Source of the DNA: Rhizobium sp. CCGE 510
Lineage (GTDB): Bacteria; Pseudomonadota; Alphaproteobacteria; Rhizobiales; Rhizobiaceae
DNA length: 64,000 nt
Assembly (NCBI RefSeq): GCF_000292525.1
Contig: NZ_AEYF01000045.1
Span: 558,001-622,000 of the forward strand
Reading direction: 5' to 3'
In this document: piece after piece, positions 10,401 to 17,124 of the stretch
How the letters are laid out: each line of letters starts with the position of its first letter
Position numbering within the stretch: the first letter of the stretch is position 1
Notes under the pieces: generated by a model
What the model saw: only the letters and a program-made list of their open reading frames with translations
The model's database searches: none
What the model was told of the DNA's origin: nothing
Translations under genes and position numbers: made by a program

Positions 10401-10511
10401 GACCTCCAGAAGGGCGCTGGCGTCATCGAACGCCATCGTTTTATGGTCGTGCCCATTGACGCCGTCGGCCGCAACGACGTCGCGCGAAAATTCACTGGTC
10501 TGCTTGCTCAC
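4488..10511 (-). CDS. giant cytoplasmic hybrid histidine kinase with tandem HAMP repeats
   Basis: A 2007-residue protein with no membrane segment. Residues 1-185 hold degenerate HAMP units. Residues about 186-1090 are ten repeats of a 92-residue HAMP-linker unit, each with VAREVG, LGGQ and GTWKDLT signatures. Then come a GAF domain (about 1108-1256), a long coiled coil (about 1257-1330), HisKA with FLANMSHELRTPLNS (phospho-His 1342), HATPase with RKYGGTGLGLAISREL, and three receivers (roughly 1610-1730, 1755-1875, 1885-2003). The architecture matches large bacterial multi-HAMP kinases and resembles fungal group III (Nik1-type) osmosensing kinases; the ligand is unknown. The start GTG has GGGGGA six to seven bases upstream. 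It leads an operon with the REC-kinase-REC gene and diverges from the unknown gene at 10681. Confidence 0.94.
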   Translation of the reverse strand: MSKQTSEFSRDVVAADGVNGHDHKTMAFDDASALLEVLVAVRRGDFSVRMRSDLTGVTGKVADALNDIIAANQRMAQQLEHVGQVVGRDGRTSTRVRFGLSDGSWSEMEGSINGLIDDLLWPTTAVTRTITAVAKGDLLQTVPLDVDGRPLKGEFLRSADIVNTMIKQLSVFTSEVTRVAREVGTDGKLGGQAQVPEVTGVWKDLTESVNSMASNLTAQVRNIAEVTIAVANGDLSKKITVDVRGEILQLKEAINTMVDQLRSFASEVTRVAREVGTEGKLGGQALVPGVAGTWKDLTDSVNAMCGNLTAQVRNIAQVTTAVARGDLSRKITVDVSGEILELKETINTMVDQLNGFAGEVTRVAREVGTEGRLGGQAQVPGVAGTWKDLTDNVNSMASNLTAQVRNIAEVSTAIANGDLSKKITVTVSGEILELKETINTMVDQLNAFASEVTRVAREVGTEGRLGGQANVRGVAGTWKDLTENVNSMGGNLTAQVRNIAEVSTAIANGDLSKKITVDVKGEILELKETINTMVDQLNAFASEVTRVAREVGTEGRLGGQANVRGVAGTWKDLTDSVNSMASNLTGQVRNIAEVATAVAQGDLSKKITVTVSGEILELKETINTMVDQLNGFAGEVTRVAREVGTEGRLGGQANVLGVAGTWKDLTDSVNSMAGNLTAQVRNIAEVSTAIANGDLSKKITVSVSGEILELKETLNTMVDQLNRFASEVTRVAREVGTEGKLGGQAQVPGVAGTWKDLTENVNSMASNLTGQVRNIAEVTTAVARGDLSRKITVDVKGEILELKNTINTMVDQLNAFAGEVTRVAREVGTEGKLGGQAQVSGVAGTWKDLTDNVNLLAANLTTQVRNIAEVTTAVARGDLSRKITVDVKGEILELKNTINTMVDQLNAFAGEVTRVAREVGTEGKLGGQAQVPGVAGTWKDLTDTVNVMAANLTEQVRGIVKVVTAVANGDLKQNLTVASKGEVAALAETINNMTNTLATFADQVTTVAREVGVEGRLGGQANVPGTAGTWKDLTGNVNLLAANLTTQVRAIAEVATAVTKGDLTRSIKVDARGEVAELKDNINTMIDNLRLTTERNTEQDWLKTNLARFTNMLQGQRDLTLVGKMLLSELAPLVGAHQGVIYQVDADERQPVLSLLSVYAQGVEAAHPARLEFGQGLVGQCASDARRILVTDLPDNVVPISSGVFTTLPRSAIVLPVHFEGQVKAVIELASAGEFTELQLSFLDQLTTSIGIVLNSIEATMQTEGLLKQSQQLAAELQTQQRELQQTNEQLGQKAQQLEERNVEVEAKNQEIEQARRALEEKATELALTSKYKSEFLANMSHELRTPLNSILILGQQLGENPDGNLSGKQVEFAKTIHGAGTDLLNLISDILDLSKIESGTVSVDAEEIFISNLLEMMARPFRHEAENRSLSFAVEVGGDITKSIITDSKRLQQILKNLLSNAFKFTAQGGVTLRVGLAASGWSPDHPSLRHAPSVIAFEVVDTGIGIPPEKQRIIFEAFQQADASTSRKYGGTGLGLAISRELANLLGGEIQLRSTPGVGSTFVLYLPLTYVGAGAVAPKSVPPANVVEFAEAAAIRRAEKPTEHVEDDRHRIAAGDSVLLIVEDDPHYARVLVDLARDNGFKVLVAMRGGDALALAQDYRPAAISLDIFLPDMLGWTVLSQLKQNSQTRHIPVQIISLDEDRQHGLTRGAFAFMSKPTTPEGLGKALSRLKAYAQPRRKHLLLVEDNEAERLSVTALLGHDDIDITSVGSGSEALEALRQDPPDCVVLDLSLPDMSGFEVLEKIRDDAEIGEIPVVVFTGRELSAEEDATLHSMARSVVVKGVESPERLLDETALFLHRVVADLPAAKQATLQELHSSDEDLVGESVLLVDDDARNIFALSSVLERRGMRVLTATTGSEAIDVINNEASVAIVLMDIMMPGMDGYETMQVIRSEPRFRRLPILALTAKAMKGDREKCLEAGASDYLAKPVNTEQLLSALRMWLHR
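7244..9947 (-). repeat. in-frame 276-bp tandem repeat array encoding HAMP units
   Basis: The DNA coding the HAMP array repeats every 276 bp, about 9.8 copies. Copies share long identical stretches, such as the segments coding GTWKDLT and NTMVDQL, but differ at many synonymous sites, so the array is old and under protein-level selection. The first nine periods all measure exactly 92 codons. Confidence 0.9.
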
Positions 10512-10680
10512 GAAATCCCCCTTGTTCGACAGGAGGTAAATTAGTGCTCAAGTGGAAAAAGGGTATGGTTGAGGCGCGCGGTTGCGGAGATCGCCGTATC
10601 GGGCATCAGCCATCAAACTTTGCCTGCGCTGGAACAGTTTCCGGCCGGCCGTCGTTTCCAACCTGATAATGGAGAGCGAC

Positions 10681-11133
10681 ATGTCGAACGTCTCGAGGAC
10701 AGGCAAGGAAGAGATCAACAACGCGACCAGCCCGACCACCTTCGGAAGGTCGGTCGAGAGCCAAGCCCAGATGCAGGATGCGGCCGCGCAAGCCTCGCCC
10801 GACATCGGCGGCGAAATGCTGAACATCTACCGGCTGGAACCGATCGCTAAGCCCGACGATCCGAGATGGGCCAACGCTCCCGGACACGGCACTATCGTGG
10901 TGGCCGCCAGAACGGCGGGTGATGCGAGGATCGTCGCCGCGGCGCGCGAGCTCGACTTCATGGAAGTGGATGCAGCTCCCGCCGAAGATGTCACCACGGT
11001 CAATGCCAGCGCCTTCCGCGACGACAAGCTCTACACCGTCATCGAGATCGATCGGGATAGACGCGACGTCGAACGGGGGATCGTCGACGGTGTGGTTTCG
11101 GTCGAGACGATCCGCCCGGTCGAATCGGATTGA
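10681..11133 (+). CDS. conserved-looking hypothetical protein (150 aa)
   Basis: I do not recognise a named family. The protein has a disordered polar N-terminus (about 1-45) followed by a compact region with strand/helix alternation (HGTIVVAARTAGDARIVAAA, then DFMEVDAAPAEDVTTVNAS) and a charged C-terminus. There is no signal peptide or membrane segment. The ATG at 10681 has GGAG seven bases upstream; another ATG at 10669 lacks a comparable site. It diverges from the giant kinase gene (169 bp between them) and is followed by another small gene 26 bp downstream, so a role linked to that signalling system is possible but only by position. Confidence 0.75.
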   Translation: MSNVSRTGKEEINNATSPTTFGRSVESQAQMQDAAAQASPDIGGEMLNIYRLEPIAKPDDPRWANAPGHGTIVVAARTAGDARIVAAARELDFMEVDAAPAEDVTTVNASAFRDDKLYTVIEIDRDRRDVERGIVDGVVSVETIRPVESD

Positions 11134-11159
11134 ATTCCCCTCTCTCCATTGGAGCTCTC

Positions 11160-11441
11160 ATGAATACGGCCAACCTGCAGCTCAAGGGCCTGATCATGGC
11201 AATGGTCTCGATATGCGACGCGATCGTCGAGAAAGAACTGCTCACCCATCAGGAACTCAATGCTGCGCTCGCGAAAGCCAGAAAGGCCGTCGAGGATGAT
11301 GACGACAACGATCTGTCCGACTCCAACCGCGCCGCCATCCTGTTTCCCATCCGTGTGCTGATGCTCGCCGACGAGGCAAACAAGAGGGGCGAGCACTTCA
11401 CCTTTTCAGACTATGCAAAGCTCGTGGGAAAGCTCACCTGA
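11160..11441 (+). CDS. small acidic hypothetical protein (93 aa)
   Basis: No family recognised. It is largely helical, with a hydrophobic N-terminal helix (LKGLIMAMVSICDAIVEK) and a helix ending in a run of acidic residues (VEDDDDNDLSDSN). The hydrophobic stretch is too mixed to be a confident membrane segment. GGAG lies five to six bases before the ATG. It sits 26 bp after the 150-residue unknown and 2 bp before the hydrolase gene, so the three genes form one operon. Confidence 0.72.
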   Translation: MNTANLQLKGLIMAMVSICDAIVEKELLTHQELNAALAKARKAVEDDDDNDLSDSNRAAILFPIRVLMLADEANKRGEHFTFSDYAKLVGKLT

Positions 11442-11443
11442 AC

Positions 11444-12307
11444 ATGTTCGACGGCTTTGCTCTCGCCCATATCGAAGTCGGCTCGGGCTCACTGCGAGTG
11501 CGGCACGGAGGTTCGGGGCCGGCAGTTCTACTTCTCCACGGCCATCCCCGCACGCATATGACCTGGGGCAAGGTGGCGGATCTTCTATCACCACACCTCA
11601 CGCTCGTCTGTCCCGACCTCCCAGGCTTCGGCCGCTCCTACCAGCCGACTGACGCTCCAGATAGCCGTAATTCATCCAAGCGCGCCAAGGCTGTAGCTCT
11701 CGTCGAGTTGATGCAGCGACTGGGGCACGAAAGCTTCTTCGTCGCCGGGCATGATCGAGGCAGCCTGACGGCCTTCCGCATGGCGATGGATTATCCGGCC
11801 TGCGTGCGCAAGCTCGTGATCATCGACGGCCTCCCGGTCATCGAGCATCTCGAACGCGCCGACTGGAAATTTGCCCGCGATTGGTACCACTGGTTCTTCT
11901 TTGCCCAGCCGGAAAAGCCGGAGCGGGCGATCTCAGCCGATCCCTTGGCATGGTACGACAAGCTTTCGCCCAGCCTTATGGGTACGGAGGCTTATGACGA
12001 CCTTGTCGACGTCATCCACGACGCTGGTGTGATTCATGGGATGATCGAGGACTACCGCGCCGGCCTTCGCATCGACCATCTTCATGACCGCGAGGATCGC
12101 GACGCCGGCAGAAAGGTTACCTGCCCCATGCTCTGTCTCTGGTCGCTGCGCGACGACCTGGAACAAATCTATGGTAATCCCGTCGCCATCTGGCAAAACT
12201 GGGCGGATGACGTGCGAGGCTTCGGGATAGACAGCGGCCACCACGTCGCCGAGGAAAACCCGGCCGCGCTCTCGCAAGCCATTCGAGAGTTTCTCGAAAT
12301 GCGTTGA
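11444..12307 (+). CDS. alpha/beta hydrolase, fluoroacetate dehalogenase / epoxide hydrolase type
   Basis: A 287-residue alpha/beta-hydrolase. The oxyanion-hole motif HGHPRTHMTW is at residues 32-41 and the nucleophile motif VAGHDRGSLTAFRMA places Asp104 at the nucleophile elbow. A nucleophilic Asp followed by Arg-Gly is the mark of haloacetate dehalogenases and epoxide hydrolases rather than esterases. A catalytic acid candidate is Asp128 in VIIDGLP and the base is His266 or His267 near the C-terminus. No signal peptide is present. The start lies two bases after the preceding stop. Substrate cannot be told from sequence; dehalogenase-like is a family-level call. Confidence 0.83.
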   Translation: MFDGFALAHIEVGSGSLRVRHGGSGPAVLLLHGHPRTHMTWGKVADLLSPHLTLVCPDLPGFGRSYQPTDAPDSRNSSKRAKAVALVELMQRLGHESFFVAGHDRGSLTAFRMAMDYPACVRKLVIIDGLPVIEHLERADWKFARDWYHWFFFAQPEKPERAISADPLAWYDKLSPSLMGTEAYDDLVDVIHDAGVIHGMIEDYRAGLRIDHLHDREDRDAGRKVTCPMLCLWSLRDDLEQIYGNPVAIWQNWADDVRGFGIDSGHHVAEENPAALSQAIREFLEMR

Positions 12308-12313
12308 AACACG

Positions 12314-12334
12314 TGATGGCGCATTACACCATCA
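12314..12334. other. inverted repeat before the ABC importer operon
   Basis: TGATGG, nine bases, CCATCA. It lies just after the hydrolase stop and about 110 bp before the binding-protein start. It could be an operator for the importer or a weak transcript end; there is no T-tract. The rest of 12335-12444 is AT-richer than its surroundings and is the likely promoter of the importer. Confidence 0.3.
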
Positions 12335-12444
12335 GCAAGGTCACTATGGCGATTTCGCGATAAGCTGATTTATTTAGTCTTGTTTTCCGGCCATTCCTGA
12401 GGCTATACCCCGGCCGCATACACTCACGCACCGGGGATTTCTTC

Positions 12445-13470
12445 GTGACCAGCCTCCAATCCATTCTGGCCGCCTGCGGCCTCTCCGCCCTGATCGGCCT
12501 TGCCGCAAATCCGTCTTTGGCCAGTTCGACGACCTACCCGCTGACGCTGGAAAACTGCGGCGCTGAAGTGACCTTCAAGAAGGCGCCCGAGCGGGCGATC
12601 GGCCTCGGCCAGAACAGCGCCGAAATCCTGCTGCTGCTCGGCCTTGAGGACAAGATGGTCGGCACCGCCTTCTGGCCGAGCAAGGTCCTGCCGCAACTCG
12701 CCGAGGCCAATGCCAAGGTCAAGCTTCTCACAGTCGAAATGCCGACCTTCGAGTCGATGCTTGCCGAAAATCCGGACTTTGTGGCGGTGGCCCTGCCGAG
12801 CCTGGTCGGGCCGAACAGCAAGATCGCCAAGCGCGACGATTTCGACAAGGTCGGCGTCGCCACCTATCTCTCGCCCAGCACCTGCCTCAGCACCAAGGAT
12901 GTCAAGGACCAGTATGGCAGCCGCGGCGAGCTGTGGAACATGGATCTTCTCTACAAAGAGATCGACGAACTCTCTCAGATTTTCGACGTCGCCGATCGCG
13001 GCCAAGCGCTGATCGCCGATTTCAAGGCGCGTGAGGCCAAGCTCCGCTCCAGCGTGTCCAAGGACGGCAAGAACCTGTCCTATGTCTTCTGGTTCTCCGG
13101 CCCAAGCCCGCAGGCCGATGCCTATGTCGGCGGCAAGAACAGCGCTTCCGGCTTCATCGCCGACCTGCTCGGTGGGCACAATGCAATCGACGCGGCAGCG
13201 GAATGGCCGACCATCGGCTGGGAAGGCATCATTGCCGCCAATCCCGACGTGATCGTCGTCGCCAGCCTCGACCGCAACCGCTGGGAGCTCGACAAGCCCG
13301 AGGCCAAGATCAACTTCCTCAACACCGATCCGGCCGTCAGCCAGATCCCGGCCGTCAAGAACAAGGCGCTGATCGTCATGGACGGCCAGGCGATGAACCC
13401 GACCATCCGCACGATCTACGGCGCCGAGCAGGTGGCCGAGCAGCTGAAGGCCCTCGGTCTGTTGAAGTGA
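12445..13470 (+). CDS. ABC importer periplasmic binding protein (FecB/BtuF type)
   Basis: A 341-residue periplasmic binding protein of the helical-backbone type III class used for siderophores, haem and cobalamin. A signal peptide (about residues 1-26, ending in SLASS) is followed by the first lobe with APERAIGLGQNSAEILLLLG, a long linking helix, and a second lobe with GWEGIIAANPDVIVVAS. It starts with GTG after a GGGGA sequence. The stop overlaps the permease start by GTGA. The family suggests uptake of an iron or metal chelate, but neither substrate nor regulator is shown; no cobalamin riboswitch was seen upstream. Confidence 0.88.
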   Translation: MTSLQSILAACGLSALIGLAANPSLASSTTYPLTLENCGAEVTFKKAPERAIGLGQNSAEILLLLGLEDKMVGTAFWPSKVLPQLAEANAKVKLLTVEMPTFESMLAENPDFVAVALPSLVGPNSKIAKRDDFDKVGVATYLSPSTCLSTKDVKDQYGSRGELWNMDLLYKEIDELSQIFDVADRGQALIADFKAREAKLRSSVSKDGKNLSYVFWFSGPSPQADAYVGGKNSASGFIADLLGGHNAIDAAAEWPTIGWEGIIAANPDVIVVASLDRNRWELDKPEAKINFLNTDPAVSQIPAVKNKALIVMDGQAMNPTIRTIYGAEQVAEQLKALGLLK

Positions 13471-14507
13471 CGGAAGCGGGCCGTCTCTTCCGGCAGCTGG
13501 GAACCGCCGTCGCGCTGCTCCTCGCCTCCTTGTGCCTCGTCGCTGTCGCCATTGGCGTCAGCGTCGGGATCGGCGACCTGCCGATCCCGCTTACGACAAC
13601 ATTTTCGGCCGTCACCAACCGGCTCGGATGGACCGCAGTCGAACTGAACCGCATCCACGAGACTGTCATCTGGGACTATCGCCTCAGCCGGGCGCTCGTC
13701 GCCGCCTTCTGCGGCGCGGGACTGGCGCTGTCGGGCGCCATCATGCAGTCGCTGCTGCGCAATCCGCTCGCCGAACCCTACGTGCTCGGCATCTCCGCCG
13801 GCGCCTCCACAGGCGCTGTCGCAATCGTCATCTTAGGCATCGGCTCCGGCGCGGTATCATTGTCGGCCGGGGCCTTTGCCGGCGCCTTCGCCGCCTTCTT
13901 CTTCGTGGCGCTGCTGTCGAACGGCACGCGCGGCGGCGCGGACCGCACCATCCTTGCCGGTGTCGCCGCCTCACAGCTTTTTAACGCTACGACCTCCTAT
14001 ATCGTCACGACCTCGGCCAATGCGCAGCAGGCCCGCGACGTGATGTTCTGGCTGCTCGGCAGTTTCGGCGGCGTGCGCTGGCCGGAATTCGCGCTGGTCT
14101 CGATTATCGTCGGCCTCGGCCTTACCGCCTGTCTGTTTTACGCCCGCGTGCTCGACGCCTTCGCTTTCGGCGACGAGGCCGCATCCTCGCTCGGCGTCAA
14201 TGTTGGCCGCGCCCGCTTGGTGCTCTTCGCGCTGACGGCGATGATGACGGCGACGATCGTCAGCATGGTCGGCTCGATCGGCTTCGTCGGCCTCGTCGTG
14301 CCGCATGTCGCCCGCTTCGTCGTCGGACCGCTCCACATCCGCCTGCTGCCGGCCTGCGCCATCGCGGGAGCGATCTTCATGGTGTTCGCCGACATTGCCG
14401 CGCGCGCCCTCATTCCCGGCCAAATTCTGCCGATCGGCGTCGTCACGGCACTGGTGGGTGTTCCCTTCTTCTCGATTATCCTCTACCGGTTCCAGCGCGC
14501 GTCATGA
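13467..14507 (+). CDS. FecCD-family ABC importer permease
   Basis: A 346-residue, highly hydrophobic protein with about nine to ten membrane helices. Family signatures include the PRLxRAxxAG-like segment seen as YRLSRALVAAFCGAGLALSG, then QSLLRNPLAEPYVLGISAGA, and the late cytoplasmic coupling segment GFVGLVVPHVARF. It begins with GTG overlapping the previous stop by four bases and ends overlapping the ATPase start by four bases. One permease gene is present, so a homodimer is expected as in BtuC. Confidence 0.93.
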   Translation: MTEAGRLFRQLGTAVALLLASLCLVAVAIGVSVGIGDLPIPLTTTFSAVTNRLGWTAVELNRIHETVIWDYRLSRALVAAFCGAGLALSGAIMQSLLRNPLAEPYVLGISAGASTGAVAIVILGIGSGAVSLSAGAFAGAFAAFFFVALLSNGTRGGADRTILAGVAASQLFNATTSYIVTTSANAQQARDVMFWLLGSFGGVRWPEFALVSIIVGLGLTACLFYARVLDAFAFGDEAASSLGVNVGRARLVLFALTAMMTATIVSMVGSIGFVGLVVPHVARFVVGPLHIRLLPACAIAGAIFMVFADIAARALIPGQILPIGVVTALVGVPFFSIILYRFQRAS

Positions 14508-15265
14508 GCATCAAGGCCGACAACCTCACCTGGAAAATTGGCAGGAAGACCATTCTCGACGGTGTTTCCCTGGAGGCGCAGCCCGGCCGAATGCTCGGCC
14601 TGCTCGGTCCGAACGGCTCGGGCAAGACCTCGCTGCTGCGGCTTCTCGCCGGCCTGAAGCGGCCGCATTCCGGCCGCGTCACGCTCGACCACAACGATAT
14701 CGGCGCGATCAGCCGCCGCTCGATCGCCCGGCGCATCGCCTTCGTCGAGCAACATGCAACAACGAATGCCAATCTGAAGGTCGTCGACGTCGTCAAGCTC
14801 GGCCGTTTCCCGCACCGGTCGATGTTCTCGGGCTGGACCAGGGCCGACGAAGAGGCGGTCGAAGGCGCGCTGACGCGTGCCGGCATGGCGGAGAAACGCG
14901 ACGATCGCTGGCAGAGCCTGTCTGGCGGCGAAAAGCAGCGCACCCATATCGCCAGGGCGCTCGCCCAGTCGCCGCATGAGCTGATCCTCGACGAGCCGAC
15001 GAACCATCTCGATATCCAGCACCAGATCGGCCTGATGCGGCTTGTCTCCGGCCTGCCGATCACCAGCATCGTCGCCCTGCACGATCTCAACCATGCCGCC
15101 ATGTTCTGCGATCAGTTGATCATCATGCAGCAGGGCAGGATCGTCGCCTCCGGCGCGCCGCAGGACGTGCTGAGCGAGAACCTCCTGCGCGATGTCTTTT
15201 CCGTCGAGGCCCGCATCGAAGCCTCACCCTATCATTCGCGCCCGCACATCCACTATCTCAGATGA
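14504..15265 (+). CDS. FecE/BtuD-type ABC importer ATPase
   Basis: A 253-residue ATPase with Walker A GPNGSGKTS (about 35-43), Q-loop at VEQHAT, signature LSGGEKQRTHIARAL, Walker B LILDEPTNHLD and switch His in VALHDLNHAAMF. It completes the three-gene importer: binding protein, permease, ATPase, each overlapping the next by four bases. It converges on the Lrp-type regulator gene 18 bp further on. Confidence 0.94.
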   Translation: MSIKADNLTWKIGRKTILDGVSLEAQPGRMLGLLGPNGSGKTSLLRLLAGLKRPHSGRVTLDHNDIGAISRRSIARRIAFVEQHATTNANLKVVDVVKLGRFPHRSMFSGWTRADEEAVEGALTRAGMAEKRDDRWQSLSGGEKQRTHIARALAQSPHELILDEPTNHLDIQHQIGLMRLVSGLPITSIVALHDLNHAAMFCDQLIIMQQGRIVASGAPQDVLSENLLRDVFSVEARIEASPYHSRPHIHYLR

Positions 15266-15283
15266 GAGTAGCTGAAGCCGCTT

Positions 15284-15751
15284 TCACGTGACGATCTGCA
15301 GCGGTAAAGCAGTCGTTTTTTTGATCGTCTTGAGGACAATGCTTGACTTCACCGAAGCCAGATTGTCGGTGACCCGGATCATTCTTTCGAGAAACTGGCT
15401 GAGATGGTCGAGGTCGCGCGTCATGACCTTCATCAGAAAATCAGCGTCGCCCGTCTGCGAATAGCATTCCAGAATCTCAGGCGCGGTTTCGACGAAGCGG
15501 TGGAGCCGCTCGTTTCCGCCTTCCGTATGCGCGCGCAGGCTGACGAGCGTATGAGCGACGACGGCAAAACCCAGTTTTGCGGGATTGAGGATGGCGACGA
15601 CGCTCTGGATGTACTGCTCATTGCGCAGCCTTTCCAAACGGCGGGCGCATTGGGTCGCGGAGAGATTGACTTTCTGCGACAACTCACCTTGCGTCACCTC
15701 ACTGTTTTGCTGGAGCGCAGCGAGCAATTTGATATCGAATTGGTCAAGCAT
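15284..15751 (-). CDS. Lrp/AsnC-family transcription regulator
   Basis: A 155-residue regulator. The N-terminal helix-turn-helix (about 5-60) reads FDIKLLAALQQNSEVTQGEL then LSATQCARRLERL; the C-terminal RAM ligand domain (about 65-145) has ECYSQTGDADFLMKV, the amino-acid-binding region of Lrp proteins. The chosen ATG opens at the conserved first helix; an upstream extension reads as non-family sequence. It is divergent from the aminotransferase operon (154 bp apart), the usual arrangement for an Lrp-type activator responding to an amino acid. An aromatic amino acid is a reasonable guess from the neighbours. Confidence 0.91.
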   Translation of the reverse strand: MLDQFDIKLLAALQQNSEVTQGELSQKVNLSATQCARRLERLRNEQYIQSVVAILNPAKLGFAVVAHTLVSLRAHTEGGNERLHRFVETAPEILECYSQTGDADFLMKVMTRDLDHLSQFLERMIRVTDNLASVKSSIVLKTIKKTTALPLQIVT

Positions 15752-15905
15752 GGCCCACGCGCTCAGAGAAGGAGAATTTCCGCATAGAATAACCGAATGA
15801 TGCCGAATGTCTGCATGGATGCGCCACGATAGGCAGATAATCGCAGAAATTCGCCGTAAGAGTTCAGTTAGTCTCCGGATAAAACATCGCAACGGAGGTG
15901 GACTT
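15752..15905. promoter_or_regulatory. divergent promoter region, Lrp gene / aminotransferase operon
   Basis: This 154-bp AT-richer spacer must hold both promoters. A strong Shine-Dalgarno GGAGG at 15894-15898 fixes the aminotransferase GTG at 15906. I could not identify a convincing Lrp box by eye. Confidence 0.5.
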
Positions 15906-17096
15906 GTGTTTGAGAAACTGAATGGCCGGCCAGCCGACAGCCTGCTTGCCCTTATCAAGGCCTTTCAGGCCGACGAGCGCGCCGGAAAGATCGACCTCGG
16001 CGTCGGCGTCTATCGCGACGGCATGGGACGCACGCCGGTGATGCGAGCCGTGAAAGCGGCGGAACAGTTTCTTCTCGAGACCCAGGACAGCAAGAAGTAT
16101 CTCGGCCCGGAAGGCGATCTGCAATTCGTGCGGTTGCTGCAGCCCATCATTTTCGGCAAGTCGCCGAAGTTCGAGCACCGCCTTGTCGGCATTCAGACAC
16201 CGGGCGGGAGCGGTGCGCTGCGTCTCGGCGCCGAACTCGCCCAAACGGCAAATCCGTCGGCGAAGGTTCTGCTCGGGACGCCGAGTTGGCCGAACCACGC
16301 GCCGATCTTTGCCTCGGCGCATCTGGCCGTAAAGGACTACGCCTTCGTGGATCTGACGTCGCAACGGGTCAAATTCGACAGCGTCATCACTGCCTTGTCT
16401 TCCGCCGGGGAAGGCGACGTCGTGCTTCTTCACGGTTGCTGCCATAACCCGACCGGCATCGATTTCACCATCGAGCAGTGGCTAGAAATTACCGAGCTGC
16501 TCGTTACCCACAGACTGGTGCCGTTCATCGATCTTGCCTATCAAGGGCTTGGTGACGGCCTCGAGCAGGACGCCGCACCGACCCGCATGATCCTCGATGC
16601 CGTCGACGAGGCGTTGATCGCCTATTCCTGCGACAAGAATTTCGGTCTCTATCGCGAGCGTGTCGGCGCACTCTACGTCATGACCCGCAATGGGGATGAC
16701 CTCAGGAAAGCCGAAAGCAACATGGCGGCGCTCGCCCGTGTCAACTGGTCGATGCCGCCCGACCATGGCGCCGCGATCGTCAGAACCATTCTCGAAAGCC
16801 CCGAGATGACGATAATGTGGCGCGCCGAACTCGAAGAAATGTGCCTGCGCGTCAACGGCAATCGTGCGGCGCTTGCCGCCGCTGCTCCCGATCTGGCGTT
16901 CATCCGCCAGCAGCGCGGTCTGTTTTCCAATCTCTCCATGTCGAAAGAAACGGCAATAGCGCTCCGAGCCAAGCATGGCATCTACATGGCCGATTCCGGT
17001 CGTATGAACCTTGCGGGCATGCAGCCGGATGACGCCGGCGCCATTGTCGCGGCGCTCCGAACCGAAGGCTGCCTGAAATCATCGACGGCGGCCTAA
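15906..17096 (+). CDS. aromatic/aspartate-type aminotransferase (PLP, class I)
   Basis: A 396-residue class I aminotransferase of the AspC/TyrB subgroup. It opens with the subgroup pattern PADSLLALIKAFQADER. Active-site features are NPTG (181-184), FIDLAYQG with Asp209, and the PLP lysine Lys244 in YSCDKNFGLYRERVG, which matches TyrB/AspC YSKNFGLY; the substrate arginine is in the C-terminal part (near SGRMNLAGM). GTG start with GGAGG seven bases upstream. It transfers an amino group between an amino acid and 2-oxoglutarate. Pairing with a ThDP enzyme suggests that it makes a 2-oxo acid, probably an aromatic one, for the next step. Confidence 0.88.
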   Translation: MFEKLNGRPADSLLALIKAFQADERAGKIDLGVGVYRDGMGRTPVMRAVKAAEQFLLETQDSKKYLGPEGDLQFVRLLQPIIFGKSPKFEHRLVGIQTPGGSGALRLGAELAQTANPSAKVLLGTPSWPNHAPIFASAHLAVKDYAFVDLTSQRVKFDSVITALSSAGEGDVVLLHGCCHNPTGIDFTIEQWLEITELLVTHRLVPFIDLAYQGLGDGLEQDAAPTRMILDAVDEALIAYSCDKNFGLYRERVGALYVMTRNGDDLRKAESNMAALARVNWSMPPDHGAAIVRTILESPEMTIMWRAELEEMCLRVNGNRAALAAAAPDLAFIRQQRGLFSNLSMSKETAIALRAKHGIYMADSGRMNLAGMQPDDAGAIVAALRTEGCLKSSTAA

Positions 17097-17124
17097 GCGA
17101 ACTCAAGCCTTTGAGGTTCAAAAA

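Noticed and set aside
12308..12444. Possible cobalamin riboswitch before the BtuF/FecB-type gene
   Set aside because: The leader is only about 137 bp and I could not find the conserved B12-box core.
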